In this document: in pieces, positions 8,121-15,490 of the stretch
Layout: every line of letters starts with the position of its first letter
Numbering within the stretch: the stretch's first letter is position 1
DNA from: Methanobacteriota archaeon
Lineage (GTDB): Archaea > Thermoplasmatota > DTKX01 > GCA-020343715
DNA: 16,404 nt
Reading direction: 5' to 3'
Assembly (NCBI GenBank): GCA_030594725.1
Contig: JAUVEQ010000016.1
Coordinates: 1-16,404 of the forward strand
Position numbers and translations under genes: made by a program
The notes under the pieces: model-generated
The model's database searches: none
What the model was told of the DNA's origin: nothing
What the model saw: the letters and a program-made list of their open reading frames with translations, nothing else

Positions 8121-8130
8121 CATATAAGGC
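8121..8130 (-). promoter_or_regulatory. TATA box for DP1
   Basis: Minus-strand GCCTTATATG, about 29 bases before the ATG at 8096. Initiation about 25 bases downstream puts the 5' end near 8100, making the mRNA almost leaderless and excluding the upstream ATG at 8123. Confidence 0.55.
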
Positions 8131-8207
8131 TTACTGGTCCACCCATCGGCGGACCACGCCCCAAAGGTTAATTCCTAGGGCGTGCATTGACCGGATGGGT
8201 GGAGCCA

Positions 8208-11066
8208 GTGGCTTTGACCAGAAGGACTTTGTGGCCGACAATCATCGCCCTCGTCGCACTCGCCTTCGGCGCATTAGTGGCATCGGGAGCGGGCGCGCCC
8301 GGGGACGAGGCATACGGCAGCCCGCCTGGTGACGGGATCTGGGAGACCGAGGGCGATTGGGTCGTGGAGGATGGCGAGGATCTCCTTTACGAGAACCTGA
8401 CCGTTAACATCAACGGCAACATCACCATCGATTTCGGAGGTAAGCTGACCCTGAGGTCCGTGAGGTTGGTGATGAACTGCACCGAGGACCTGGAGTTCCA
8501 TATCAGGATCGCCACCGGTGGCGAGCTGGTCCTGACCGATATCGATGGCGATCCGATCACAACCTCCGACCGCACCGAGCTGAGGAGCTGGTTCCTGTCC
8601 GCCAGGTACACCATCCAGATCGATGGCGGCGCCAAGATGTCCGTCCTTCAGTCCCGGATCGCCGACCTGGGTAACGATGAAACCATTGGTCTGAACATCG
8701 AATCCGACGACGTCCTGTTCGATAAGTCCGTGATGGACAGCTTCAGCTCGATGTTCGTCGATGGTGCTTCCCCTGTCTTCAGAAGTACCCGGATCACCGG
8801 TGACCTGGAGTCCAGCCTCTACTTCCTTGACTCCGGAGCCATCTTCGAGGACAGCCGGGTCATCAACTGCTACTATGGCATCAACGCCAGGGGCACCCCC
8901 TCGCCCCGTCTGACCGGCACCGACGTGGCCAACTGCTTCTTCCCCATGAACCTGGAGCAGGCCTCCGTCAGCATGACCGGGGGCATCCTGGAGGCGGCCC
9001 CGTACGGGACCGACATCAGATTGAACCAGAGCTCCCAGCTGTACCTCCTCGATGTGACCTTCAATATCGATAGCATCGTGTACTTGGACAACACGTCCGA
9101 GATGGAAATCTCCTGGACCCTGGACCTCCGGGTGACCGATCAGGAGTACCAACCCCTTGAGGGCGCATCCGTGGAGATCAACGACTCTCGGGGGACGACC
9201 GTGTTCAGCGGGCTCACCGGCCCCTCGGGGACCGTGAGCATCGTGCTGCTGGACCGCATCATCAACGCCACGATGGTGGACATGCGCAATCTCCACAGCG
9301 TTCGCGTGGACAAGGACAGGTACCACGCCTTCGTCGTGATCAACGTCACCTCGACGATGAACAGGGAGGTCACCGTGCTGACCAACATCGCGCCCATCAT
9401 CAGCGTCTCCTCCCCCTTGCCCGGTACCCGGGTGGTCATGGGTCAGGTGCTCGAGTTCAATGCCGAGGCGACCTACGATCCCAACGGGGACCCCATGACC
9501 TTCGAGTGGACCACCAACATAGGCGATCGGTCGCTCTACTCGGGACCGGATGCCGTGTTCTTCGCCTCCCTGCTCTTGGGAGAGAGCGAGGTGACCCTGA
9601 CGGTGTCGGACGGGGAGGGCGGTGTGAACTCCACCATGATTCCCGTAGAGGTACTACAGGCCAGCCAGCAGACACTGACCGTGACCGAGTCCCAGTTCAT
9701 TGCCCAGCTGGAGGCCTCGTTCGGTGGCACGGGCCAGATAGTCTTCGAGGAGGCCAGTTACCCGAAGCCCCATCCGCCGGAGCTCATCGGCATCTTCCTC
9801 AAGGTCCATTTCACCGGGGACGCCATCTTCGACAGCGGCGACATCGAGGTGAGCTACTCCACCACCCTCATACCGTACGGCATGGACGAGTCCTCACTGG
9901 TCCTCGCCCGCGAGGACGGTGGCATCTGGGTGGAGGTACCCGGTTCCCACGTGGACCCCACCGAGCACAAGGTCTACGCCACCATCTCCTCCTACGGCGT
10001 GTACGCGGTGAGGGGTCACATGCCCGCCAACATCCCTCCGAGGTTGTGGATGGTCGACGGGGAGGAGAACGTGGCCCCGTACGATATGGATTTCGGACCC
10101 GGGGACCCGATCGACCTGTCCTTCGTCGTAGAGGACGAGTTGCCCCTCTTCGCAAGGCTCGAGGTCGCCGATCTACCCGACTTCCTACATCTGGATGGAA
10201 CGACGAAGCGGATCGTGGGCATCGCCCCCTTCGAGGCGGATAGCTTCTATCTCGTGCTGACGGCAACGGACATTGGCGGCCTCAGCGACCGGGCCACGAT
10301 ATATGTCAACGTGACCAGCTCCTTGGCGCCCCCCCAGCTCTGGAGCGAGATCATCGACCCATCCGAGGGCGATGTCTACGCCACCTTCGAGATCTCAGTG
10401 GTCTACGTGAGCATCGACAACCGGGCCCCGGTCTACGTCAGGGCTGACTTCGGCGACAACGAGACGGCGGAGATGGTCCCCGTGAACATCACGGACGACG
10501 AGTACAGGGCGGGGGTGATGTATCACGTCTTCGTACGCCTGGAGGAGGGGAACCACGAGATCCACATCGAGACCTTCGACGGGATAAACACCAACCGGAC
10601 GGAGGAACCACTAGAGGTGGATGTGTCCAGCTTCTCCATCGAGATCACCAACCAGGAGCTATCGATCATCATCGTGACCCTCATCGCCACCGTGATCCTA
10701 ATCCTGATCATCCGCCAGACCTCGGACAGGTACAAGACCCTGAAGGAAGCCCACTACGGTCTCGACAAGGAGGACGAGCTGGAGTACATCGAGCCCGGGG
10801 AGACACCCTCCGAGGAGGATGAGGATGTCGAGGTCGATGGCGATGAGGTGGAGGACCCCATCAAGGGCGATGATGGCCAGGTCCATGTTATTAAGATGGA
10901 CGAGGACGACATGCGCCATCTGGACGAGGATGTCGAGAGGCTCGACGGGGAGCTTGACGAGATCGACTCCGACATCGAAACCAAGGAGGAGGAGCTGGCC
11001 CGTATCGATGAGGAGATCGAGGATATCATCGACGAGCTGGATGAAGACCGAAATCGGGTCAGCTGA
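8208..11066 (+). CDS. Single-pass surface protein: beta-helix, Ig-like domains, acidic coiled-coil cytoplasmic tail
   Basis: 952 residues from the GTG at 8208. TTG at 8187 or 8214 are alternatives; GGAG lies just upstream of 8208 and a weak TATA-like stretch lies at 8164-8173. Residues about 8-30 form a signal peptide ending ASGAGA. Residues about 40-300 have the short-strand, Asn- and Gly-rich pattern of a right-handed beta-helix (LYENLTVNINGN, FEDSRVINCYYGINARG). Residues about 400-480 form a PKD/Ig-like domain (PLPGTR, DPNGDP, FEWTTN, SDGEGG). About 608-705 resemble a cadherin-like putative-Ig domain, and another beta domain follows. A hydrophobic helix at about 818-838 (IIIVTLIATVILILII) is followed by a cytoplasmic tail of about 110 residues, very rich in Asp and Glu, with a heptad-like coiled coil at its end. 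Many N-x-S/T sites suggest N-glycosylation. It converges on NMD3 with a 21-base gap. No enzyme motif was seen. Confidence 0.9.
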   Translation: MALTRRTLWPTIIALVALAFGALVASGAGAPGDEAYGSPPGDGIWETEGDWVVEDGEDLLYENLTVNINGNITIDFGGKLTLRSVRLVMNCTEDLEFHIRIATGGELVLTDIDGDPITTSDRTELRSWFLSARYTIQIDGGAKMSVLQSRIADLGNDETIGLNIESDDVLFDKSVMDSFSSMFVDGASPVFRSTRITGDLESSLYFLDSGAIFEDSRVINCYYGINARGTPSPRLTGTDVANCFFPMNLEQASVSMTGGILEAAPYGTDIRLNQSSQLYLLDVTFNIDSIVYLDNTSEMEISWTLDLRVTDQEYQPLEGASVEINDSRGTTVFSGLTGPSGTVSIVLLDRIINATMVDMRNLHSVRVDKDRYHAFVVINVTSTMNREVTVLTNIAPIISVSSPLPGTRVVMGQVLEFNAEATYDPNGDPMTFEWTTNIGDRSLYSGPDAVFFASLLLGESEVTLTVSDGEGGVNSTMIPVEVLQASQQTLTVTESQFIAQLEASFGGTGQIVFEEASYPKPHPPELIGIFLKVHFTGDAIFDSGDIEVSYSTTLIPYGMDESSLVLAREDGGIWVEVPGSHVDPTEHKVYATISSYGVYAVRGHMPANIPPRLWMVDGEENVAPYDMDFGPGDPIDLSFVVEDELPLFARLEVADLPDFLHLDGTTKRIVGIAPFEADSFYLVLTATDIGGLSDRATIYVNVTSSLAPPQLWSEIIDPSEGDVYATFEISVVYVSIDNRAPVYVRADFGDNETAEMVPVNITDDEYRAGVMYHVFVRLEEGNHEIHIETFDGINTNRTEEPLEVDVSSFSIEITNQELSIIIVTLIATVILILIIRQTSDRYKTLKEAHYGLDKEDELEYIEPGETPSEEDEDVEVDGDEVEDPIKGDDGQVHVIKMDEDDMRHLDEDVERLDGELDEIDSDIETKEEELARIDEEIEDIIDELDEDRNRVS

Positions 11067-11087
11067 CCATCATATTCCGAAGCGCCA

Positions 11088-12164
11088 TCAACCCACAAGG
11101 AAGAGGGCATCCTCCGTTCTCACCACGAGGACCGTCTCCCGACCTCCGACCTCGTAGCCCTCGGGAAGGATGACGTCCACGGTGGCCAGGGTCAAAGGGT
11201 CCAGGACCTGGACCTCCTTATCGGTGGCCGATATCAGGACGGCCTCCTCCGCAGAGTCCGCGTCCCCCACGAAGGTCAATTGCTGCCGTTCGGCCCGGCC
11301 CAGATGGCGACGTTTGCCAGTGCCCGCCGTGACCTCAACGGTAACGTCCTTGGGACTGGCGGAGATCACCCTCAGCATCTGGTCCCGCAGCATGACGTAG
11401 TCTCCCCTCCTCAGCTCGGGCATCCTCACCAGATGGGTGACGCGGACAATCTCCTTGCCGTCCCGCCTTCCCGCCATGGTCGTGGATGTGGATGAGGAGG
11501 CGCTGTACATGCCGCAGAGGGACTTGGCCACCCGGGCTCCCGCTGAATGGCTCGTCAGGTAGAAATCGACCCCCCCATGGAGCTCCTCGACCCTCACAAG
11601 GGCCACGCCACGGGACTGGGCGCCAAGCCTGTTGATCTCGTCATTCACGAAGGTGCGGGCCCTGTCCAGCTCATCCGCGGTGGCGGGCCTGTCCTTGGTG
11701 CCCCGGAGCTGGACGACGGCCTCGTAGTACATACCTGCCTTTCTGGAGCAGGGTTGGCACATCTCGCCCTTGATCCTGACCCGGGTGGAGGCCTGGGCGG
11801 GGACGACCTGTCCCATGAAGCCAACCTCCGCCTCCACGTCGACCCTGTAGATGGATGAGGTCTCGGGGCGGACCCGCATCTGCACGGAGCGGACGAGTCC
11901 TCCATCAACGACCTGCAGTGCGTCCCCGGCCGCGGTGCCGGCGTCATCCTGGTCCATCTCGTCAGGATCATGCTCGACCCCGGGGTCCCTGGGGCTCCCC
12001 CAGCCTCCCCTGCCGTACTTCGAGCCACAATCGGGGCAACGGACCAGGTCGATGACGTCGGGCAGGGACATCAGGGAATTGCGCTCCAAGAAGCAATCGA
12101 GGCACAGGCTGCCCTTCAGCTCCTCCTCGCCCTCAACCTCCTTACCGCACTCCACGCAGAACGT
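11088..12164 (-). CDS. nmd3: NMD3 homologue, ribosomal large-subunit-associated zinc protein
   Basis: Archaeal homologue of the eukaryotic 60S export adaptor NMD3. Archaea have no nucleus, so it probably acts in large-subunit maturation. Family hallmarks are four CxxC pairs (FCVEC, LCLDC, RCPDC and MCQPC-SRKAG) followed by YYEAVVQLRG, then GGVDFYLTS and ARVAKSL, then the S-rich stretch leading to RDGKEIVRVTHLVRMP. The C-terminal half carries a beta-rich domain (GDYVMLRDQMLRVIS). Start problem: the first standard start codon, GTG at 12155, would cut off the first zinc cysteine. The codon at the Met position of homologues is ACG at 12164, five bases after a consensus GGAGGTG, and an in-frame TAG closes the frame upstream. 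I place the start at 12164 (358 residues). The gene sits 12 bases behind the CARDB protein, probably in its operon. Confidence 0.93.
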   Translation of the reverse strand, partial: TFCVECGKEVEGEEELKGSLCLDCFLERNSLMSLPDVIDLVRCPDCGSKYGRGGWGSPRDPGVEHDPDEMDQDDAGTAAGDALQVVDGGLVRSVQMRVRPETSSIYRVDVEAEVGFMGQVVPAQASTRVRIKGEMCQPCSRKAGMYYEAVVQLRGTKDRPATADELDRARTFVNDEINRLGAQSRGVALVRVEELHGGVDFYLTSHSAGARVAKSLCGMYSASSSTSTTMAGRRDGKEIVRVTHLVRMPELRRGDYVMLRDQMLRVISASPKDVTVEVTAGTGKRRHLGRAERQQLTFVGDADSAEEAVLISATDKEVQVLDPLTLATVDVILPEGYEVGGRETVLVVRTEDALFLVG

Positions 12165-12169
12165 GGGCC

Positions 12170-12176
12170 CACCTCC
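12170..12176 (-). promoter_or_regulatory. Shine-Dalgarno of nmd3 that decides its start
   Basis: Minus-strand GGAGGTG directly after the TAG stop (12177-12179) of the upstream gene. The spacer to ACG at 12164 is five bases, which is ideal; to GTG at 12155 it is 14 bases, which is long. The placement also suggests translational coupling with the upstream CARDB gene. Confidence 0.7.
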
Positions 12177-14327
12177 CTACTGGTCCTCACCGTCCCTTCT
12201 GTGGAGGATCAAAGCGAAGGCCACGATGGCAAGTGTCAACAGGGCAACGATGGCAACCGGACCTGGTGAGGATTCCTCTCCACCGTCCCGACTGGTGACC
12301 TTGATGGTCACCATTGTCGGTTCCTGGTTCTGGGCATCCGCCTCGTCCCTGACGTAGAGGCGTACCTCGTACTCACCGGCATCCGCGTAGACGTGGTTCA
12401 CGGTGGCGAAGAAGGTCCAGCCCGAGTCGGTACCGTCGCCGTAGTCGAAGAAGTACTGGCGGATCCGGCCATCGGTGTCGATCGAACCGTTGGCATCGAG
12501 GGTGACCTCGTCTCCGGTCTTGATCTCCTCATCGCTGGCCTTCAAGATCGCCTGGGGCCTCGCGTTGACGGAGAATGAACGGGACGCCACATTGTTCGAC
12601 AGGTCCTCCTCGAGGACATCACCGTCCGGGTCCACCTCCACCTTGAAGGTGTGCCTGCCAGGGGTGGCGGTCCATGGCAGTTCCAGGGTCACGTTGTCGC
12701 CTCCCACGAGCCCGCTTGCGACCTCCCGGGTCCCAAGGTCCTCCCCGTCCACCGTGACACGCACATTGAAGGGACCTGCCAACAATTGCCTGATGTTGGT
12801 GATGACGATCCTGATGGTGGCCACGCTGCTCTCGGTGGGATATGACGGATCGATGGCGATGTCCCCGGGCACGATGGAGAGGTCGGGGCTGCTGACCATT
12901 ACTATGATCGAGACCTGGTTGTTGTCCTCGTCGGTCTCCGCGATCTCGCCGTCGGGGTCAACGACCACCCTGACCAGGTGGCTCCCCGGTGGGGGCGTCC
13001 ACTTGAGGGTGGCCACGCCCAGGCTTCCAGGGGCAAGGTCGTCAAGGGTGGTCCTCGCCACCTCGCCGATGTCCGAGGTGAGGGCGACGACAACACCCGA
13101 TGCGGTGATGGCACCAGCATTGACAATGGTGGCCTGGATGGTCACCTCGTCCCCCGCGGTCGGGGTCTCGGGGCTCACGGTGACATTGCCCATGTCGATC
13201 GCGAGCTCGGCGGTGTTGAAGACGACCCTCAACACCCTGGCGTCCTCGGCGACCAGTCCCTTCGAGAGGGCCGTGACATTGGCATCGAACACACCGGTCT
13301 CCTGAAGTCCCGAGGGGGCGGTGATGTGCATGTCGAAGGCAAGGGTGGTTCCCCGGTCGATCATGAGGAGGGGCGGATCGAAGGTCGAGGTCCATCCCTG
13401 TGGAAGGTCCACGATGAGGGTCACATTGTCCTGGTTGTTGCCCCGGTTGGTGACGAAGCCGGTCACGGTGACGGTCTCCCCCGAGGCCACGAAGACCCGG
13501 TCGGATGTGAGCTCCAAGCCCAGATCGAACTCCTGGAGCGCCACCCTCACGTTGAGGCTCAGGGTGCTGAACGCGGTGGCGCTCCGGACAGCCTCGGCCT
13601 CCAGGGCAAAGGTCTCGATGCTACCGGGAGGTGCGTTGTGAGGCACGAGGACACGGAGGTTCAACACCACCTCCTCATCGGGGTCCAGGCTCACCGTGTT
13701 CGTTTCCAGCTGGTAGGGCCACCCCAGGGTGGAGGTCAGGCTTATGTCCACGTCCGTTGGATTGTTCGAGAGGCTGCTCACGGTGATGGAGAAGTCAACG
13801 GAGGTGTTCTCCCAGGCGTCTGCGGAGCTCCGGTTCGATGAAAGGTCTATATCGTACTCTCCCAGGGGATAGAGCTCCACAGAGGTCTCGTTCTCGTCCT
13901 TGATGGGACCCTGGAGGTAATCCGCGTGGAGCACCGCCTTCACCAGGAAGGTCCCTCCTGGCATGTTGAAATCGGTGCCGACCTTGAGGGTGACGGTTGT
14001 TGAATCCAAGGGGTCCAGTCGGCCTCCGCTGGTCTGGAGGTCCACATCGGTGTTGCCGTAGGAAAGGACGACCTCGAGGGTGAAGATCTTGGAGAGGGTC
14101 CCGTTCCCGTTGATGACATCCGCGGTGACCTCGACGTGGTCCATAAGGCCATCGAGGTCCGAGTCATACCTGCTGTAGGTGACCTGTCCCAGCTGCAGGT
14201 CCTCCTCCTCGGCGGATACCGATAGCATCACGATCGTTGCCGTCATGATCGCAAGGAGGCCGAGCAGGACGACGGTCCTGAAGACCCTCGATGACGAACC
14301 GATATCCATAAAGGGAGAGCTGTTCAC
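12177..14327 (-). CDS. Membrane-anchored surface protein with CARDB and PKD domains
   Basis: 716 residues from the GTG at 14327, chosen because an AGGGGTGG ribosome site lies four to five bases upstream; an internal ATG at 14309 has none. Signal segment at about residues 16-38 (VVLLGLLAIMTATIVMLSVSA). Next comes an N-terminal beta domain with a calcium-loop-like DSDLDGLMD, then two NEW3/CARDB-like sandwiches (SLSNNPTDVDISL, VTNRGNNQDNVTL). Two clear CARDB domains follow at about 375-475 and 478-580, each ending DPDGE/DV-x-E-x-(D/N)NN. A PKD domain at about 590-672 carries the hallmarks DANGS, FFDYGDGTDS and HVYADAGEYEV. The C-terminal membrane helix (about 688-708) has a short RRDGEDQ tail. 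These folds mediate extracellular binding; the ligand is unknown. It is followed 12 bases later by nmd3. Confidence 0.93.
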   Translation of the reverse strand: MNSSPFMDIGSSSRVFRTVVLLGLLAIMTATIVMLSVSAEEEDLQLGQVTYSRYDSDLDGLMDHVEVTADVINGNGTLSKIFTLEVVLSYGNTDVDLQTSGGRLDPLDSTTVTLKVGTDFNMPGGTFLVKAVLHADYLQGPIKDENETSVELYPLGEYDIDLSSNRSSADAWENTSVDFSITVSSLSNNPTDVDISLTSTLGWPYQLETNTVSLDPDEEVVLNLRVLVPHNAPPGSIETFALEAEAVRSATAFSTLSLNVRVALQEFDLGLELTSDRVFVASGETVTVTGFVTNRGNNQDNVTLIVDLPQGWTSTFDPPLLMIDRGTTLAFDMHITAPSGLQETGVFDANVTALSKGLVAEDARVLRVVFNTAELAIDMGNVTVSPETPTAGDEVTIQATIVNAGAITASGVVVALTSDIGEVARTTLDDLAPGSLGVATLKWTPPPGSHLVRVVVDPDGEIAETDEDNNQVSIIVMVSSPDLSIVPGDIAIDPSYPTESSVATIRIVITNIRQLLAGPFNVRVTVDGEDLGTREVASGLVGGDNVTLELPWTATPGRHTFKVEVDPDGDVLEEDLSNNVASRSFSVNARPQAILKASDEEIKTGDEVTLDANGSIDTDGRIRQYFFDYGDGTDSGWTFFATVNHVYADAGEYEVRLYVRDEADAQNQEPTMVTIKVTSRDGGEESSPGPVAIVALLTLAIVAFALILHRRDGEDQ

Positions 14328-14356
14328 GATGCCACCCCTGGCTCGTAGGGCGCCTG

Positions 14357-14368
14357 ACTATAAAAAAT
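14357..14368. promoter_or_regulatory. Shared AT-rich TATA element between divergent genes
   Basis: The plus strand reads ACTATAAAAAAT and the minus strand ATTTTTTATAGT. Read on minus, it lies about 30-35 bases before the GTG at 14327 and would give a leader of only about ten bases. Read on plus, it could serve the 56-residue gene at 14445, although a second box (CTTATAG, 14393-14399) lies closer to that start. Confidence 0.5.
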
Positions 14369-14444
14369 GTTGGGGTCCAGCGGGTCGGAAGGCTTATAGT
14401 CCGTTCCGGACCTGGGGGGCCCTGGAGCCCGGAGGCGAGGATGG

Positions 14445-14615
14445 ATGGCTTGGTTGGATGACCTGGTGTTGCTTGCCATCACCGTGGCGATAGCCAGCGT
14501 GGTCATGGTGGCCTTGCTCATATACATTTACCTCTGGTTCGTGAAGGGACAGCGTGAAGAGGAGCTGCCGGAGGATGATGAACCCTTCGACGGAGGTCCC
14601 TACGATATACCGTGA
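14445..14615 (+). CDS. 56-residue single-pass membrane protein
   Basis: Small gene that reads MAWLDDLVLLAITVAIASVV, then a continuing hydrophobic stretch to about residue 33 (ALLIYIYLWFV), then KGQREEE and an acidic tail ending GGPYDIP. The ATG at 14445 has GGAGG nine bases upstream, and a TATA-like box lies at 14393-14399; the ATG four bases earlier is out of frame. One membrane helix with a short charged cytoplasmic tail is a common design for small regulatory or complex-stabilising membrane proteins, but no family is recognised. Divergent from the CARDB protein across a short AT-rich promoter region. Confidence 0.7.
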   Translation: MAWLDDLVLLAITVAIASVVMVALLIYIYLWFVKGQREEELPEDDEPFDGGPYDIP

Positions 14616-14657
14616 CCCCGGACTCCCTTGGCACTTTCACTCACCCCCCCCCTGCCG

Positions 14658-14667
14658 CTATATAAGG
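14658..14667 (+). promoter_or_regulatory. TATA box for a candidate small RNA
   Basis: CTATATAAGG stands alone in a C-rich stretch, 43 bases after the preceding stop codon. It is one of the best matches to the archaeal TATA consensus in the window. Expected transcription start is about 14685-14690, where the predicted RNA helix begins. Confidence 0.55.
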
Positions 14668-14686
14668 GAAGGGCTCCATGTTAGAA

Positions 14687-14790
14687 AAGCAACCGCGGCC
14701 CTATAAGCCGTGACGTGAAAACGTGCATTGCCTCCTATCCCCGGGCGCTTGGGGAGGCCCCATCCTCCCCACGCCCGTCTTGTTTTTTTT
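14687..14790 (+). ncRNA. Candidate structured small RNA with intrinsic-type terminator
   Basis: No protein gene occupies 14616-14887. Seen in the sequence: GCAA (14689-14692) can pair with TTGC (14728-14731), closing a junction that holds two hairpins. One is CGGC/GCCG at 14696-14699 and 14707-14710 (extendable by two pairs). The other is a six-pair stem with one bulge closed by a GAAA tetraloop at 14711-14727. After that comes a strong terminator hairpin and T-run. With the TATA box about 25 bases upstream of the closing helix, this has all parts of a free-standing RNA of about 100 bases. It does not match SRP RNA, RNase P RNA, 5S, tRNA or box C/D sRNA by the motifs I could look for. It could act as a trans RNA, or as an antisense to the tail of the minus-strand TRAM operon transcript if that runs this far. 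Confidence 0.5.
14742..14790 (+). terminator. GC-rich hairpin plus T8 intrinsic terminator
   Basis: Six pairs (14742-14747 with 14772-14777), a two-base bulge (14748-14749), eight pairs (14750-14757 with 14764-14771) and a six-base loop, fourteen pairs in all. It is followed within five bases by eight Ts (14783-14790). It acts only on plus-strand transcripts; on the minus strand no T-run follows. No other place in the window combines such a hairpin with a T-run. Confidence 0.75.
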
Positions 14791-14887
14791 CCTCTCGATT
14801 TCGAACGTTCCTCGTTACCTCTCGGGCTGGCCATGGGTAGCGCTCCCGCTGGGAGGTCTTGATCTGAACGGGGTGCTGTGACGGCGA

Positions 14888-15199
14888 TCAGCGGCGGGTA
14901 GTGTAGTCGTCAAGGAGTCGGAAGATCCGGCGGGCGTCGTCTTCCGACAGGTGGCCCTCGGCAACGACCGAGTCTATGTATTCCATAGCGCTGGCGATGG
15001 ATTGCTGGGATGCCTTCGAGAGGACGTTGGCCTTGAAGGTCTGTTTCTGATCATCCTTCATCTCCGAATCCTCGAGGATCTGGGTCAGATGGTACTTGAA
15101 CACATCCTTGTGATGTAGGTTGAGCATCCTCACCTGGGCAGTCGATGTGTACTGCTTGCGGGGTCCCCCCGGTTTCAGACGCCTTCTACGCTTCCCCAT
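14888..15199 (-). CDS. Small basic protein of unknown function linked to TRAM
   Basis: 103 residues from the ATG at 15199. The first 16 residues are strongly basic and Gly/Pro-containing (MGKRRRRLKPGGPRKQ), as in nucleic-acid or ribosome-binding tails. The rest is predicted helical, with many charged residues (HHKDVFKYHLTQILEDSEMK, then a Gln/Ser-rich helix and EGHLSEDDARRIFRLLDDY). The final segment looks like a small helical pair. The gene starts 12 bases after the stop of the TRAM gene on the same strand, so the two are almost certainly co-transcribed. I do not recognise the family. RNA binding, perhaps on ribosomes, is an inference from the basic tail and the TRAM partner. Confidence 0.85.
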   Translation of the reverse strand: MGKRRRRLKPGGPRKQYTSTAQVRMLNLHHKDVFKYHLTQILEDSEMKDDQKQTFKANVLSKASQQSIASAMEYIDSVVAEGHLSEDDARRIFRLLDDYTTRR

Positions 15200-15211
15200 T
15201 GGATGGCCTAC

Positions 15212-15490
15212 CTACTCCTCTTCCTCGGTCTCTTCCGAATCTATTACCGTCTCTTCAACCGAATCGTCGTCCACCTTCTCTGCGAAACCAACCTTCCTGG
15301 AGACCTTGGTGACCCTTACCTTGACCTCCTCCTCCATTCTGGCTCCTGGGACGAAGATAACGAAACCCTTCACACGGGCGAGACCGTCGCCTGAGGAGCC
15401 AACGCCCTCGATCTTGACGGTCAATACATCGCCCTCCTTCACTGGCGGCGGAGGCCTCCCGAAATCCACATAACCTCTATCATATCTCAT
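15212..15490 (-). CDS. TRAM-domain RNA-binding protein
   Basis: 92 residues from the ATG at 15490, preceded by GGAAGTG; ATG at 15508 would add six residues and its purine-rich site is too close. The TRAM domain spans about 16-73: VKEGDVLTVKIEGVGSSGDG, then LARVKGFVIFVPGA and EVKVRVTKVSRKVGFAE. Free-standing TRAM proteins of euryarchaea are small OB-fold RNA-binding proteins; in methanogens they are induced in the cold and act as RNA chaperones, and related domains sit in tRNA/rRNA methylthiolases and TrmA-type methylases. The last 19 residues are almost all acidic (ending SEETEEEE), unusual for an RNA binder, and could compete with RNA or bind the basic partner encoded next door. It heads a two-gene operon with a long leader. 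Confidence 0.93.
   Translation of the reverse strand: MRYDRGYVDFGRPPPPVKEGDVLTVKIEGVGSSGDGLARVKGFVIFVPGARMEEEVKVRVTKVSRKVGFAEKVDDDSVEETVIDSEETEEEE

Noticed and set aside
8097..8123. Upstream ATG giving DP1 nine more residues
   Set aside because: The ATG overlaps the TATA box, so it would not be in the mRNA; the ATG at 8096 lies just after the predicted transcription start.
6600..8171. 523-codon plus-strand open frame opposite DP1
   Set aside because: Composition is His/Val/Gly/Leu-rich, as expected for the antisense of a GC-rich gene, and DP1 on the other strand has all its catalytic motifs.
8274..9326. 350-codon minus-strand open frame opposite the surface protein
   Set aside because: Antisense shadow; the plus-strand frame has a signal peptide, beta-helix pattern and continues coherently to a membrane helix.
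14679..14714. Eleven-codon frame (MLEKQ...) at the start of the small RNA region
   Set aside because: Its ATG lies upstream of the transcription start predicted from the TATA box, and it is too short to support without conservation data.
14795..14880. tRNA-like stretch with TTCGAA near 14800 and a D-arm-like segment near 14835
   Set aside because: The flanking bases do not pair into a T-stem and no anticodon or acceptor stem could be folded on either strand.
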